Assembly: GCF_024494385.1 (NCBI RefSeq) | Contig: NZ_JAEVLT010000016.1 | Location: forward strand, 1-64,000 | Reading direction: 5' to 3' | DNA length: 64,000 nt | DNA from: Bacillus sp. EB600 | GTDB taxonomy: Bacteria; Bacillota; Bacilli; Bacillales; Cytobacillaceae | Position numbers and translations under genes: made by a program | Shown: positions 1-8,988 of the stretch, piece by piece | How positions within the stretch are numbered: position 1 is the stretch's first letter | How the letters are laid out: each line of letters opens with the position of its first letter | The notes under the pieces: generated by a model | The model's database searches: none | What the model was told of the DNA's origin: nothing | Seen by the model: only the letters and a program-made list of their open reading frames with translations

Positions 1-101
1 ATTCAAAAGTTAATCAAAAGTCAACTACAACAATGGATCGCAGGCTTGCCCAGCTATATCAAGGCATACCTGCCTATTTCAGTGTGCGAAAGTTGAGTTA
101 A
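1..101 (+). other. possible 3' end of an upstream gene
   Basis: Two plus-strand frames stay open from the window edge and stop at 94-96 (TGA) and 99-101 (TAA), immediately before a strong terminator at 116-160. That position suggests the tail of a rightward gene, but neither short peptide is recognisable and I cannot choose the frame. Confidence 0.25.
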
Positions 102-115
102 TAATAATACATGTG

Positions 116-160
116 AAAAGATCAGGTTTCGGGCAGGGAGATCGAAACCTGATCTTTTTT
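116..160 (+). terminator. rho-independent terminator, probably bidirectional
   Basis: A 16-bp perfect inverted repeat (AAAAGATCAGGTTTCG at 116-131 and its complement at 143-158) with an 11-nt loop and a T-run. It closes whatever enters from the left and also lies downstream of the leftward MFS genes. Confidence 0.85.
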
Positions 161-235
161 AATTTTTTTTATGAGTTCTATTCTTTTAAGATTAAAAAAT
201 AGGATGAAATCGCCTTTAGTTTCCTAATCATTTAA

Positions 236-1456
236 TCATTGTACATCCACATTCCCTTGATAATCCCTCTTTGAAGATTGTATTTTACCCTTTATTAGTG
301 CAATCCCATAAAGGATAAGAAACAGAACCATAAATAGTGCTGAAATTCGATACATTTCTGAATTACTTGTAACATCAGCGACAAACCCTAGCAACATAGA
401 ACCAACAGCAATTCCAAAATCAATCGAATTGAAAAACATAGCATTCGCTATTCCTCTTTTCTCCGGTGTAACACGTTTAATTGTCCATGCTTGCAAGGAA
501 GGCTGTAAAATGCCGAAGCCTAACCCATAAACTATCCCGGATAAGAGAAAAACAAAAGGCGTTGTTGTAAATGACAATAAAACAAGAGCAAGAATTGTTA
601 GGATCGTACCTGGAATCAAAACTGCAGCAGGGCCCTTTTTATCAAAAAGCTTACCTGCTATTGGTCGAACTAATATAATTGCTAAAGCATTGCACAGAAA
701 AAAATAACCAGGATTCATTATGTGCAACTCTTTACCAAATACGGCTATAAAACTTATAATTCCGCCGTAAGTAAGCGACAAAAGCGTATTCAGAATACAT
801 GGAAGCATGATACCGCGATCCATTATTACTTTATGAAATTCTATAGTAGAAGCTTGAGTCGGTGTCTGTTGGTTTGGAACAAAGTGAATGAAAACAGTAA
901 GTACGAATACCATGCATACCAAAAAGACAATGGAAGAAACAAGTATATTAAAACTATAGTTATTCAGAAGAGGCAGGCCAAGGGCGGGACCAAGCCCTAG
1001 AGCAATGCCTGCAGATAATCCAAAGTATCCCATCCCTTCTCCCATTCGATTTAATGGAATAATATCGGATACCATTGTCGCAGTCGTTGTACTCGTAAAC
1101 CCAAATCCGATTCCCATCATAATACGCAGCATGACCAAGATGGCAACGATACTTCCCCAATAAAATCCAATAATAGAAAGTAAATAGATACAAAGTCCAA
1201 TATAAAAGATCTTTTTTCTACTTGCAGTATCGAGAATTTTTCCTATAAATGTTCTTGTTACAACTGCTGCAAGGGCAAAAACGCTGATTACAATACCAGC
1301 GGTAAAACTAGTACCATGTAATGTTCCAACAACATAGACTGGCAAAGCAGGAACAATCATTTGTAAAGCTAAATATAATAGCATGTTTGAAGATGTTAAC
1401 AAAATAAAATCTTTACTCCATAATTTCAATGGTTTTGTTTGAATCTTACCTCCCAT
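236..1456 (-). CDS. MFS transporter (second gene of a tandem pair)
   Basis: A 406-residue hydrophobic protein with about twelve membrane segments and major-facilitator hallmarks: the loop after TM2 with a TR-x-F-x-G-K pattern, and the glycine-rich TM4-TM5 region around GMGYFGLSAGIALGLGPALG. It probably exports a drug or small organic compound by proton antiport. The ATG at 1456 follows GGAGG by nine bases. It overlaps the 3' end of the upstream paralogue (1446-2669) by 11 bp, so the two are very likely translationally coupled. The substrate is unknown. The divergent LysR gene at 2827 is the natural candidate regulator. Confidence 0.85.
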   Translation of the reverse strand: MGGKIQTKPLKLWSKDFILLTSSNMLLYLALQMIVPALPVYVVGTLHGTSFTAGIVISVFALAAVVTRTFIGKILDTASRKKIFYIGLCIYLLSIIGFYWGSIVAILVMLRIMMGIGFGFTSTTTATMVSDIIPLNRMGEGMGYFGLSAGIALGLGPALGLPLLNNYSFNILVSSIVFLVCMVFVLTVFIHFVPNQQTPTQASTIEFHKVIMDRGIMLPCILNTLLSLTYGGIISFIAVFGKELHIMNPGYFFLCNALAIILVRPIAGKLFDKKGPAAVLIPGTILTILALVLLSFTTTPFVFLLSGIVYGLGFGILQPSLQAWTIKRVTPEKRGIANAMFFNSIDFGIAVGSMLLGFVADVTSNSEMYRISALFMVLFLILYGIALIKGKIQSSKRDYQGNVDVQ

Positions 1457-2669
1457 TTGTATCCACCTCCCTTTTTATTAGACCTTCCTTTAATCTACTG
1501 TATAGTGTAAATTTTCCATGAAGTAAATAATAAACTCCGATTCCGGCTAGGACAATGAAGGTGCAATAAAAGTATAATGAACCATAGCCTACTTTTACCG
1601 TTGCAAGACCGAATAAAAAGGAACCAATTCCAAATCCAAAATCAAATATTGATAGGAATGTAGCCGTAGCCAAGGCCCTTTTATCAGCTGGTGCAATTTG
1701 AATGGCGATGGTCTGAAGACTTGGAAAGATGGTTCCCCAGCCTAAACCAATTAGGGCCGCTGAAAGAAGAAATATGAGTGATGATGTTGATACGCTAAGT
1801 AAATATGTACCAACAGCAAAAAGTAAAATTGCTGGATAGATAACTTTATTTGCTCCATATTGATCAAACCATTTCCCGGTAAACGGTCTAGAAATTAAAA
1901 GGACGATCGCATACACTACAAAGAAATAACTAGCTGCTTCAACTAAACCAATCCTTTTGGCATATACAGACACAAAGGAAACAATCGCAGAATAAGCCAG
2001 TGCAAAAAAAGCAGAAATCAATGAAATGGGAATAGCAGAACCCTCAAATAACGACTTAATTCCTTTATTTGATTCTATTTCTTTGACTTCTTGTGTTACT
2101 GTCTTTTTAGGAATTCGAACGAAAAAGCCTGCTATCAGAGCAAATAGGGCCAATAATGCATTAATGTAGAACATTGAATTTGTTCCTGCATGGTGCATAA
2201 TCGTTAATCCTAAAAAAGGCCCAATTACCATACCGAGATTGAGTGTTAAACCATAATAGCCCATCCCTTCACCTTTTCGTGATTCAGGGATGAGATCAGC
2301 TACGATGGCTCCGGTAGCTGTCGTTGCCATTCCAAATCCAATTCCATGAAAAAAGCGAAGAATAAGTAGTTGTGTGATCGATTGCGTTATAAAATAAAAA
2401 AAGGATGAACCGCAAACAATTAAGAAAGCTATCAAAAGAACAGGATACTTTCCAATCCTTTCTATCCATTTTCCCGCGAATGGGCGAGTAATGATCGCTG
2501 CAATTAAAAAAATGGTAACAATAAGCCCAGCTTCCGATTCATTACCATTTAGTCCTTGCAGAGCATAAATCGGTAAAGTAACCAATAGATAGTAAAATGT
2601 TGTAAAGGCAAGAAAATTAGCGATTGCAATACTAATAAAATTTTTTGTCCATAATTTTGGTTTGAGCAA
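1446..2669 (-). CDS. MFS transporter (first gene of a tandem pair)
   Basis: About 407 residues with twelve predicted membrane segments, clearly paralogous to the following gene: both begin LKPKLWTKNF / LKLWSKDF-like and share the R-K/N-R-x-GEGMGYYGL segment. The frame can start at TTG 2690, but a TTG at 2669 is placed six bases after GGAGGG and is the better start. The gene is divergent from the LysR regulator across a roughly 160-bp AT-rich intergenic region. Tandem, overlapping MFS paralogues may act separately or as a heteromeric pair; the sequence does not decide this. Confidence 0.85.
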   Translation of the reverse strand: MLKPKLWTKNFISIAIANFLAFTTFYYLLVTLPIYALQGLNGNESEAGLIVTIFLIAAIITRPFAGKWIERIGKYPVLLIAFLIVCGSSFFYFITQSITQLLILRFFHGIGFGMATTATGAIVADLIPESRKGEGMGYYGLTLNLGMVIGPFLGLTIMHHAGTNSMFYINALLALFALIAGFFVRIPKKTVTQEVKEIESNKGIKSLFEGSAIPISLISAFFALAYSAIVSFVSVYAKRIGLVEAASYFFVVYAIVLLISRPFTGKWFDQYGANKVIYPAILLFAVGTYLLSVSTSSLIFLLSAALIGLGWGTIFPSLQTIAIQIAPADKRALATATFLSIFDFGFGIGSFLFGLATVKVGYGSLYFYCTFIVLAGIGVYYLLHGKFTLYSRLKEGLIKREVDTNGR

Positions 2670-2826
2670 TAGATTCCCTCCAATATTCAAGCATTATTAA
2701 AAAGTATTTAATTTTCGAAAAATATTAAATACTTGCTGTTAGTCATAATATCATGTATAAATTTATATGAATAATATTAATAAAGTTACTTTTATATATG
2801 TTTATCATATATATTGGAGGTTAAAA

Positions 2827-3708
2827 GTGGACATAAGACAGTTACGCTATTTTACCGCTATCGCTGAAGAAGGCCAAATATCTCTAGCGGCTAAAAAATT
2901 AAATATGGCCCAGCCCCCTTTAAGCCAGCAGCTTCAGCTGATGGAAGAAGAGCTGGGAGTAAAATTAGTAGAACGAAAAAGAAACGGAAAAAAGATGGAA
3001 CTTACGGAAGCGGGGAGGGTTCTCTACGAAAAGGCTCAAAGTGTTTTACATTTATTTAGTGAATCTATAAAGGAAGTAAAAGAGATTGGCGAGGGTTTGC
3101 AAGGAACGTTATCAATTGGTGTGGTACCATCCTGTGTTTCCTATCTTCCTAATAGAATTCAATGTTTCCACCAAAGATTTCCCCTGGTTTCCTTTAAAAT
3201 ATGGGGAGGGGATCCATATGAAATTAGAAAACACTTAGAATACCGGAAAATAGAGCTTGCAATTGTTCGTTTTCCCTTGGAAATGAAAGGGCTTTCGATG
3301 GTTCAATTAAAAAAAGAGCCATTTGTATTTGTTGCTCCAAAGGTTTGGAAGACATTTCCCCTGAGTGAAAAGATTTCATTAATCGAAATCAAGGATATTC
3401 CTTTACTATTAACCCATCGAACGAAAGGAGAAGGGGTATACGAAAAAATCATAGAAGAATGTAACCGTTTTGCATTTCACCCAACTGTTTTGTGCCACTG
3501 TCCTGATGTAAATATCCTCCTTTCTTTAGTAGCTTCTGGCGTTGGAGCAAGTATACTTCCTAAATCTTCCATTCCGGCATTTTTAAATGAGGATGTAAAT
3601 GTATTGGAGATAGTGGATTCCTCTCTCCAATCGGATATAGCACTAATATGGCTGGAAAATCGGTATATATCAAAAGCTGCTAGGAGCTTTATTGAATGTT
3701 TTAATTAA
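2827..3708 (+). CDS. LysR-family transcriptional regulator
   Basis: A 293-residue LysR protein. The N-terminal winged helix-turn-helix covers residues 1-60 (DIRQLRYFTAIAEEGQISLA, then NMAQPPLSQQL). The periplasmic-binding-protein-like effector domain follows (about 90-290). I chose the GTG at 2827 because GGAGG lies six bases upstream; the longer in-frame reading from 2767 adds 20 residues that do not belong to the family. It is divergent from the MFS pair, the classical arrangement in which LysR activates the neighbouring transporter genes in response to a ligand. The ligand is unknown. Confidence 0.88.
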   Translation: MDIRQLRYFTAIAEEGQISLAAKKLNMAQPPLSQQLQLMEEELGVKLVERKRNGKKMELTEAGRVLYEKAQSVLHLFSESIKEVKEIGEGLQGTLSIGVVPSCVSYLPNRIQCFHQRFPLVSFKIWGGDPYEIRKHLEYRKIELAIVRFPLEMKGLSMVQLKKEPFVFVAPKVWKTFPLSEKISLIEIKDIPLLLTHRTKGEGVYEKIIEECNRFAFHPTVLCHCPDVNILLSLVASGVGASILPKSSIPAFLNEDVNVLEIVDSSLQSDIALIWLENRYISKAARSFIECFN

Positions 3709-3802
3709 ACTTCAGTATTCGAAACAGTATGACAGAACATTTGTATGCTCTACACAAAATGTAAGAGAGGATGACACCCAGTAAAATAAATCCTCACATA
3801 AT

Positions 3803-3842
3803 GGAGCCGATGATTCCTTATACATAGAAGTCATCGGCTATT
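3803..3842 (+). terminator. terminator-like hairpin after the LysR gene
   Basis: AGCCGATGA (3805-3813) pairs with TCATCGGCT (3831-3839). It is followed by a short T-rich stretch and lies about 100 bp after the LysR stop codon. Confidence 0.65.
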
Positions 3843-3980
3843 TTCATTGATATTTAACTTAATGGTACCGCGTTTTGTTGGCAGGATTCCAAAGAAGTTT
3901 TTACCATACTTAGCCTTATGCGTATAATACAGCTGTTAATTGAGTTTCCGAGGTATTCGGATGAAATAGTGTTCTCATAA

Positions 3981-4037
3981 TTGCTTGATAACATAAAAAT
4001 GTTATACTGTTAAATAGTTCGAATATATTCGAACTAT
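3981..4037 (+). promoter_or_regulatory. promoter and 24-bp palindromic operator of the OYE operon
   Basis: A SigA-like promoter: TTGCTT at 3981-3986 and TATACT at 4003-4008, with 16 bp between them. A perfect 24-bp palindrome starts six bases downstream (4014-4037; half site ATAGTTCGAATA) and covers the expected transcription start. This geometry is typical of a dimeric repressor of the MarR, HxlR or TetR type. No such regulator is encoded next to it. Confidence 0.75.
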
Positions 4038-4106
4038 GAAACGAATAAATAAGGTAAGAATATAGAATTATATGGTGCACCGCCATATAGAACAGGAGGA
4101 AACACA

Positions 4107-5168
4107 ATGAAACAATCAATACAGGAAAAACTATTTGAGACTGTTCAAGTTGGCGCTTGGAACTTAAGAACCCGTACGGCTATGGCACCGATGACACGCT
4201 GTTTTGCTGACGACCAGACAGGTGTTGTAGGCCAAGATGTGGTCGAGTATTACCGGAAACGCGCGGCAGATGGTATCGGTCTTATTATTACAGAAGGAAC
4301 AGTCATCAGTCCACGAGGAAAAGGAAATCCGAGAGTGCCAGGTCTGTATACTGCAGAACAAATGACAGCATGGAAAAAAGTGACCGATGCTGTTCATTCA
4401 GAAGGAGGCACGATTATTGCTCAGATTTGGCATGTAGGAAGACTTACACATCACGAATTAGCAGGAGGCCTTCCTCCACAGGCACCATCCTCCGTTCAAA
4501 AAGAAGGATTAGTTCATCGTTTACGCAAACCATATGATTTGCCTGAGGAGATGTCGATTGAAGAGATTCATGAAGTGGTACGCCAATATGCTCAAGCGGC
4601 AAAAAATGCAATAATAGCTGGCTTTGATGGAGTAGAGATACACGGAGCTCATGGATACTTGATTGACCAATTCAATTCTGACCTTACTAATAAGCGAACG
4701 GACCGCTATGGTGGAGAATTTGCTCAGCGCCTTACTTTTATGAAAGAAGTATTAACTGCTGTCATTGATGCAATTGGTGCGGAACGCACATTAATTCGCT
4801 TCTCTATTATGGCAGGCGGGTATACAAACACCGTATTGAAGGATCCAGAACAAGCTATTCGGACATTTACTGATGCTTTTAAAGAAGTGGGAGTAAAAAT
4901 GATCCACCCCTCTACGATGGAATTTCAGCAAGTGCTTGCTGATGGGAAAACGCTGCATCAACTAGTGCGAAAATACTGGGATGGTGTCATTATCGGGGTA
5001 GGTCATTTAAATCCAGAAATAGCTGAACAAGCTTTGCGAGAGGGAACAATCGATATAGCTGCATTTGGCCGGCCGCTCCTTGCCAACCCTGATTTTCTGC
5101 ATCGTATCAAAAATGGTCAAGAATTAATTGAATATGATGTCAATAAGCATTTGTCTACACTTGTGTAA
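4107..5168 (+). CDS. Old Yellow Enzyme family NADH:flavin oxidoreductase / alkene reductase
   Basis: A 353-residue FMN-dependent TIM-barrel enzyme. Visible family motifs are APMTR (27-31), QIWHVGR (106-112), the substrate-binding HGAH with the following Tyr (179-184), the DRYGG turn (199-203) and the FMN phosphate-binding AFGRPLLANPDF near residue 325. Enzymes of this group reduce activated C=C bonds of enones, quinones or nitro compounds with NAD(P)H. AGGAGG lies seven bases before the ATG. It is followed after 42 bp by a Gfo/Idh/MocA oxidoreductase, apparently in one operon controlled by the palindrome at 4014-4037. Electrophile detoxification is the likely role; the substrate is inferred only. 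Confidence 0.9.
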   Translation: MKQSIQEKLFETVQVGAWNLRTRTAMAPMTRCFADDQTGVVGQDVVEYYRKRAADGIGLIITEGTVISPRGKGNPRVPGLYTAEQMTAWKKVTDAVHSEGGTIIAQIWHVGRLTHHELAGGLPPQAPSSVQKEGLVHRLRKPYDLPEEMSIEEIHEVVRQYAQAAKNAIIAGFDGVEIHGAHGYLIDQFNSDLTNKRTDRYGGEFAQRLTFMKEVLTAVIDAIGAERTLIRFSIMAGGYTNTVLKDPEQAIRTFTDAFKEVGVKMIHPSTMEFQQVLADGKTLHQLVRKYWDGVIIGVGHLNPEIAEQALREGTIDIAAFGRPLLANPDFLHRIKNGQELIEYDVNKHLSTLV

Positions 5169-5210
5169 AGATATAAATGGAATAAGTAATTTTGTAGGAG
5201 GATAACAACA

Positions 5211-6320
5211 ATGAAGGTAAATAAATTAGGTGTTGGAATCATTGGAGCAAGTCCGAATGGTGGATGGGGTAGCATGGGGCACATCCCTGCGTTACAAGCG
5301 TTGCCAAATTTTGAAGTGACAGCGGTAAGTACCACCCGTCAAGAGAGTGCAAATGAAACATCTAAACGTTTTGGGATTCCTCACGCATTTACTGACCCTT
5401 ATGAACTTTCGATTCATCCTGATGTAGATATTGTTACTATCACTGTTAGGGTTCCGGAACATGACAAATTGGTACGAGCAGCATTAAGTGCCGGTAAACA
5501 TGTGTACTGCGAATTTCCTCTGGGGCGTACAACGAAGGAAGCAGCCGATCTTCTTCAAATTGCGGAGGGAAAAGGGGTTCGTCATATTATCGGGCTTCAA
5601 GCCCGAGCAAATCCTGCAGTGAATTATGTCAAGGATCTCATTTCAAGTGGTTATGTTGGTAAAGTTCTATCGGTAAATGTAAGCTATTCACTACCGCCCT
5701 TTCCGGCCGCCAGTGGTACGATTGATCAGGCACACCGTTATATTCTCGATAAAGCAAATGGAGCAAACCAGCTGACCATTGGGAGTGGACATTTGCTAGA
5801 TGGAATCACATACATGTTGGGACAATTCTCTGAGGTATCAGCGATTTTAGGGACACAATTTAAAAACGTAAAGGTTATGGAAACGGGAGAAATCATTCAA
5901 GCAACTTCACCAGACTATGTTCTGGTAAATGGATTCATGGAAAATGGAGCAATCATATCAAGTCATGTACGTAATACTATTGTTGCAGGGTTAACATTGG
6001 AAATCAATGGTACGGAAGGGGATCTTGTGATGGTTTCCAAGGATAAGATGATGTTTCAAATGGATCCGTTTATTTTAAAAGGGGCCCAAGGGGAAAATAA
6101 AGACTTCGAAGAATTGACGATTCCTTCGCAATATTACTGGGTACCTTCCGAGTTGAACTATGGGCCTTCTTTTAATGTTGCACAACTTTATTCTGAATTT
6201 TATAAAGATATCCGTGAAAATACCTATAACACTCCTGACTTTAACACGGCGGTTAAAATGCATCATTTATTCGATACAATAGAGAAAGCCGCCGAAACAG
6301 GTATTCGCCAAAAAGTTTAA
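5211..6320 (+). CDS. Gfo/Idh/MocA-family oxidoreductase (Gal80-like subgroup)
   Basis: A 369-residue protein with an N-terminal Rossmann domain (GVGIIGASPNGGWGSMGH, residues 7-24) and a C-terminal alpha/beta domain. The usual catalytic EKP motif of the family reads E101-F102-P103 in a CEFPLGRT context. The lysine is therefore missing, as in the Gal80-like subgroup whose members may bind NAD(P) without normal dehydrogenase chemistry. AGGAGG precedes the ATG by nine bases. It is second in the operon with the flavin reductase. It may be a dehydrogenase of unknown substrate or a non-enzymatic NAD(P) sensor. Confidence 0.82.
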   Translation: MKVNKLGVGIIGASPNGGWGSMGHIPALQALPNFEVTAVSTTRQESANETSKRFGIPHAFTDPYELSIHPDVDIVTITVRVPEHDKLVRAALSAGKHVYCEFPLGRTTKEAADLLQIAEGKGVRHIIGLQARANPAVNYVKDLISSGYVGKVLSVNVSYSLPPFPAASGTIDQAHRYILDKANGANQLTIGSGHLLDGITYMLGQFSEVSAILGTQFKNVKVMETGEIIQATSPDYVLVNGFMENGAIISSHVRNTIVAGLTLEINGTEGDLVMVSKDKMMFQMDPFILKGAQGENKDFEELTIPSQYYWVPSELNYGPSFNVAQLYSEFYKDIRENTYNTPDFNTAVKMHHLFDTIEKAAETGIRQKV

Positions 6321-6374
6321 ATTGGTGGAGAAGTAGAAATTTTGAAATAACGCTACCTAGTTTAATTGAAACCA

Positions 6375-6485
6375 TCACCTTGCCACCAATGTATTGTTAT
6401 AAGTCGGGTTCGTATCATTAAAGAATGTATGCTGCCCATTTGGATATACGATAGCCACTGCATACGGCGTTCCAACTAATTCGAT
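6375..6485 (-). pseudogene. remnant of a dienelactone-hydrolase-like C-terminus
   Basis: The minus strand between 6485 and a TGA at 6375-6377 encodes VGTPYAVAIVYPNG then HTFFNDTNPTYNN. This resembles the C-terminal histidine region (H-x-FFND) of dienelactone hydrolases. There is no start codon and the frame is closed by TGA upstream, so it is only a fragment. Confidence 0.4.
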
Positions 6486-6678
6486 TCATTCAGTTTCCTG
6501 CAACACTATTAATTTAAATAAAGGATTCTTGTTATGACAGTGCCAATCGCTATTTCCAAGTTCTGCTCCGGTTACCGAAAACTTTCCATATTGGGCTATC
6601 AAGTAAAGAATTTCAAACACTGGCTTCCTATGATTGAAATAAATTAAATAAACAAAAATAGCATTACCATGTATTAGC

Positions 6679-6717
6679 AAAAAGGGCAGTATCACGTTAT
6701 GATACGTGCCCTTTTTA
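6679..6717. terminator. bidirectional terminator
   Basis: Long hairpin: AAAAAGGGCaGTATCA pairs with TGATACgTGCCCTTTTT around a CGTTA loop, with A-run and T-run flanks. Confidence 0.75.
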
Positions 6718-6889
6718 CATGCTATATATTTATTTAGGAATTTTCTATTTACAACGATTTATGGTCAAAAGAAACTCTATTACTTTCATTTATTCATTCA
6801 GTAAATACATAAAAATGATAGATTCGAGTTCTATCCGGCATTTCGGTTACATATGTATGTAAGGGAAAAACAAAAGAAGGGTGATAAAA

Positions 6890-6979
6890 ATGGCTGGCAA
6901 TAAACTTTGGTCTCCATAAGAAAATAAATTAATTCTTCCACATCGAACAGAACTATCTAACATGCTTAAATTAATATAG
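6890..6979 (+). pseudogene. degraded YolD-like gene start
   Basis: GAAGGGTG lies five bases before an ATG at 6890 that encodes MAGNKLWSP and then TAA (6917-6919). The same frame continues with NKLILPHRTEL. This resembles the N-terminus of YolD-like proteins (NKLW...LPEHRE). A stop inside the first ten codons and another at 6977 indicate a dead copy. Confidence 0.4.
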
Positions 6980-7009
6980 ATAGAAAGAATTAGGAGAGGG
7001 GATAAAAAA

Positions 7010-7141
7010 TTGGAACTTTTATTTGAACAATGTGAACATAACCAGTCGGAAGAATCTTGTGAAGAGTGTACTCCAACAAAAGAAATGGAAGTGAACTCCA
7101 TTACATCTGAATACGATTATAATAAAAGACTGTGGTTTTAA
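7010..7141 (+). CDS. small Cys-containing hypothetical protein (43 aa)
   Basis: A TTG at 7010 follows AGGAGAGGGG by about eight bases and opens a 43-codon frame ending at TAA 7139-7141. The peptide is acidic and has three cysteines in a C-x(8)-C-x(2)-C pattern, which could bind a metal. No family is recognised. It lies in a decayed stretch, so it may itself be a remnant of the preceding YolD-like gene. Confidence 0.35.
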   Translation: MELLFEQCEHNQSEESCEECTPTKEMEVNSITSEYDYNKRLWF

Positions 7142-7419
7142 TATAAAAAGAGTGGCCTTGGTATTATTTCCTACAGGTTGACAGTAAAAATAGATTATAC
7201 GGGAGATGGTAAGTTAAAACAGTGTTGCCATTGACTTATAGATAGTAATGAAATAGTTATCAAGAGTGGCCGTATATAAAATCTTGATCTTTTAACAGGT
7301 GTGATGAAGAAACAGGAAAAGCAATTTTATTTTTTATCCGGGACTTGGCAGGAACTTCTATGTTCTTACATAGTAAGATAATAGATGGACAATATCTACA
7401 TGAAAGTTACAGGCTGTTT

Positions 7420-7451
7420 AAGAGCCGGTTACATTTTCGTAACTGGCTCTT
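7420..7451. terminator. bidirectional terminator
   Basis: AAGAGCCGGTTAC (7420-7432) pairs with GTAACTGGCTCTT (7439-7451) with one G-T pair and a six-base loop. It lies downstream of the leftward aldo/keto reductase gene. Confidence 0.75.
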
Positions 7452-7500
7452 GTAAAAAAAATGAATCACTATCAAACTAAATGTTTCATCAATAATAAAA

Positions 7501-8385
7501 TCAAATAATATCCAAAGAAATTTTTTTAATCGGTGCCGGGAAAATTTTATCAAGCCTTGCTAAATCTTCTGCTGTTAATTCGATCGAAGCTGCCTCCGCA
7601 TTTTCCTTTATATGCTCCAACTGTACAGCCTTTGGGATCGCAATAACATGATTAGAACGGATCGACCAAGCCAGAATAATTTGCATCGGTTTAACACTAT
7701 GCTCCTCGGCAATAGAGCGGACAGTGGCATCCGTTAGAAGCTGCTTCCTCAAGGAGCCTCCTTGGGCAACTGGACTATAGGCCATAATTGGCATTTGCTG
7801 GCTTTTATGCCATGGCAGCAGATCAAACTCAATCCCCCTGGATCCTAAATGATAGAGAACCTGATTGGTCATACAGTTTGCACCATTTGGGATCGTAAAT
7901 AACTCTTCCATGTCATCCATGTCAAAATTAGATACACCCCAACGCAGAATTTTACCTTCCTTTTTTAACTTTTCCATTCCTTCAACGGTTTCTTTTAAAG
8001 GAATCTGGCCTCTCCAGTGTAAAAGATACAAGTCTAAATGATCGGTCTTGAGCCGTCTCAAACTATTCTCACAAGCCACCACAATTTTATTTCGTCCTGC
8101 ATTATGAGGATAGACCTTGGAGACGAGAAATACCTGTTCTCTAAGGCCCTTGATTGCTTCTCCTACAACTGATTCTGCACCGCCGCTGCCATACATTTCG
8201 GCCGTGTCAATTAACGTCATTCCTAATTCAATTCCGAGCCGAAGTGCTTTCACTTCCTGCTCTTTCATCCCTTGTTTTTCTCCCATATTCCATGTTCCCT
8301 GGCCTAAAAGGGGAACAGAAGTACCATCCGGAAATGAAACAACTCGCATACCAGGCGAATTACTATTTTTTGGCTTTTTATTCAT
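7501..8385 (-). CDS. aldo/keto reductase
   Basis: A 294-residue NADPH-dependent reductase with a TIM-barrel pattern. The catalytic tetrad is visible in order: Asp in LIDTAEMYG, Tyr in the same motif, Lys in VSKVYPHN and His in YLLHWRG. The C-terminal coenzyme-binding segment contains IPKAVQ. The frame is open from 8445, but the ATG at 8385 has AAAGGTGG seven bases upstream and gives the normal family length. It should reduce aldehydes or ketones in the cytoplasm; the substrate cannot be read from sequence. It is monocistronic, with a terminator at 7420-7451. Confidence 0.88.
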   Translation of the reverse strand: MNKKPKNSNSPGMRVVSFPDGTSVPLLGQGTWNMGEKQGMKEQEVKALRLGIELGMTLIDTAEMYGSGGAESVVGEAIKGLREQVFLVSKVYPHNAGRNKIVVACENSLRRLKTDHLDLYLLHWRGQIPLKETVEGMEKLKKEGKILRWGVSNFDMDDMEELFTIPNGANCMTNQVLYHLGSRGIEFDLLPWHKSQQMPIMAYSPVAQGGSLRKQLLTDATVRSIAEEHSVKPMQIILAWSIRSNHVIAIPKAVQLEHIKENAEAASIELTAEDLARLDKIFPAPIKKISLDII

Positions 8386-8837
8386 ATACTTTCCACCTTT
8401 CTCGATGTTGCATTTTAAAATGATGATCACTAAATTGGGTGCCATTCAAGCCAGTAGGACATTTTCTTTGTGAGAAGAACACCCCGCCAACAAACCCCCT
8501 AAGATAATGTTGATTAAAACTTTTTCATTTTTCCCCCTTGTTTTTCTCTTTAAATACTTTTTGTACATTTCTTCCAATTATTAGTATGAAAGAATAAAAG
8601 TGGATTAGCTATAGAAGGTTAGATGTTAAAGACATATCCAGTCAGTTGAGCCGCCACTGAACTTCGCCAGAAAGATCGCAAACGCATTTAGAACATTAAC
8701 CAGTTATCCAATTCAAGAAGCCAAATAATCAAAACATACTAAAGACCAAAATAAATGGCATCAGTGCCAGGCATCAAAAAAACACTTTTTTACAGAAAAA
8801 AGCTATCAAAACATACATGGAATTGTCCGGAAAAAAA
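8386..8837. other. intergenic stretch without recognisable gene
   Basis: About 450 AT-rich bases between the aldo/keto reductase start and the hairpin at 8838. Only short interrupted frames occur; none is recognisable. Confidence 0.4.
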
Positions 8838-8890
8838 TAAAAAAAGCTGAAATGTACAAATTCTCAACTTGTATATTTCAGCTTTTTTTA
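8838..8890. terminator. strong bidirectional terminator
   Basis: AAAAAAGCTGAAATgTACAA pairs with TTGTAtATTTCAGCTTTTTT around a nine-base loop, with a T-run on either strand. It ends transcription of the leftward permease gene. Confidence 0.85.
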
Positions 8891-8988
8891 TTGAAAATAG
8901 AAAGAAAACCGGCATAATTTCGGATAATTTATAATTTGGAATATTAAAGAAAACTGCCCGATTTAATCCACCTTTCGGGTTCATTTTT

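Larger units (their letters stand above)
6718..7419. other. gene-poor stretch with degraded small frames
   Basis: No long gene is supported in these 700 bp. It holds the YolD-like fragment at 6890-6979 and the 43-codon frame at 7010-7141, listed separately. Short open pieces on the plus strand after 7141 are not recognisable. Confidence 0.5.

Noticed and set aside
6486..6695. 69-codon minus-strand frame next to the dienelactone hydrolase fragment
   Set aside because: It starts inside the terminator and its sequence is not recognisable; at best part of the same dead gene.
8790..8984. 64-codon minus-strand frame
   Set aside because: It reads through a strong terminator hairpin and is low-complexity; not a gene.
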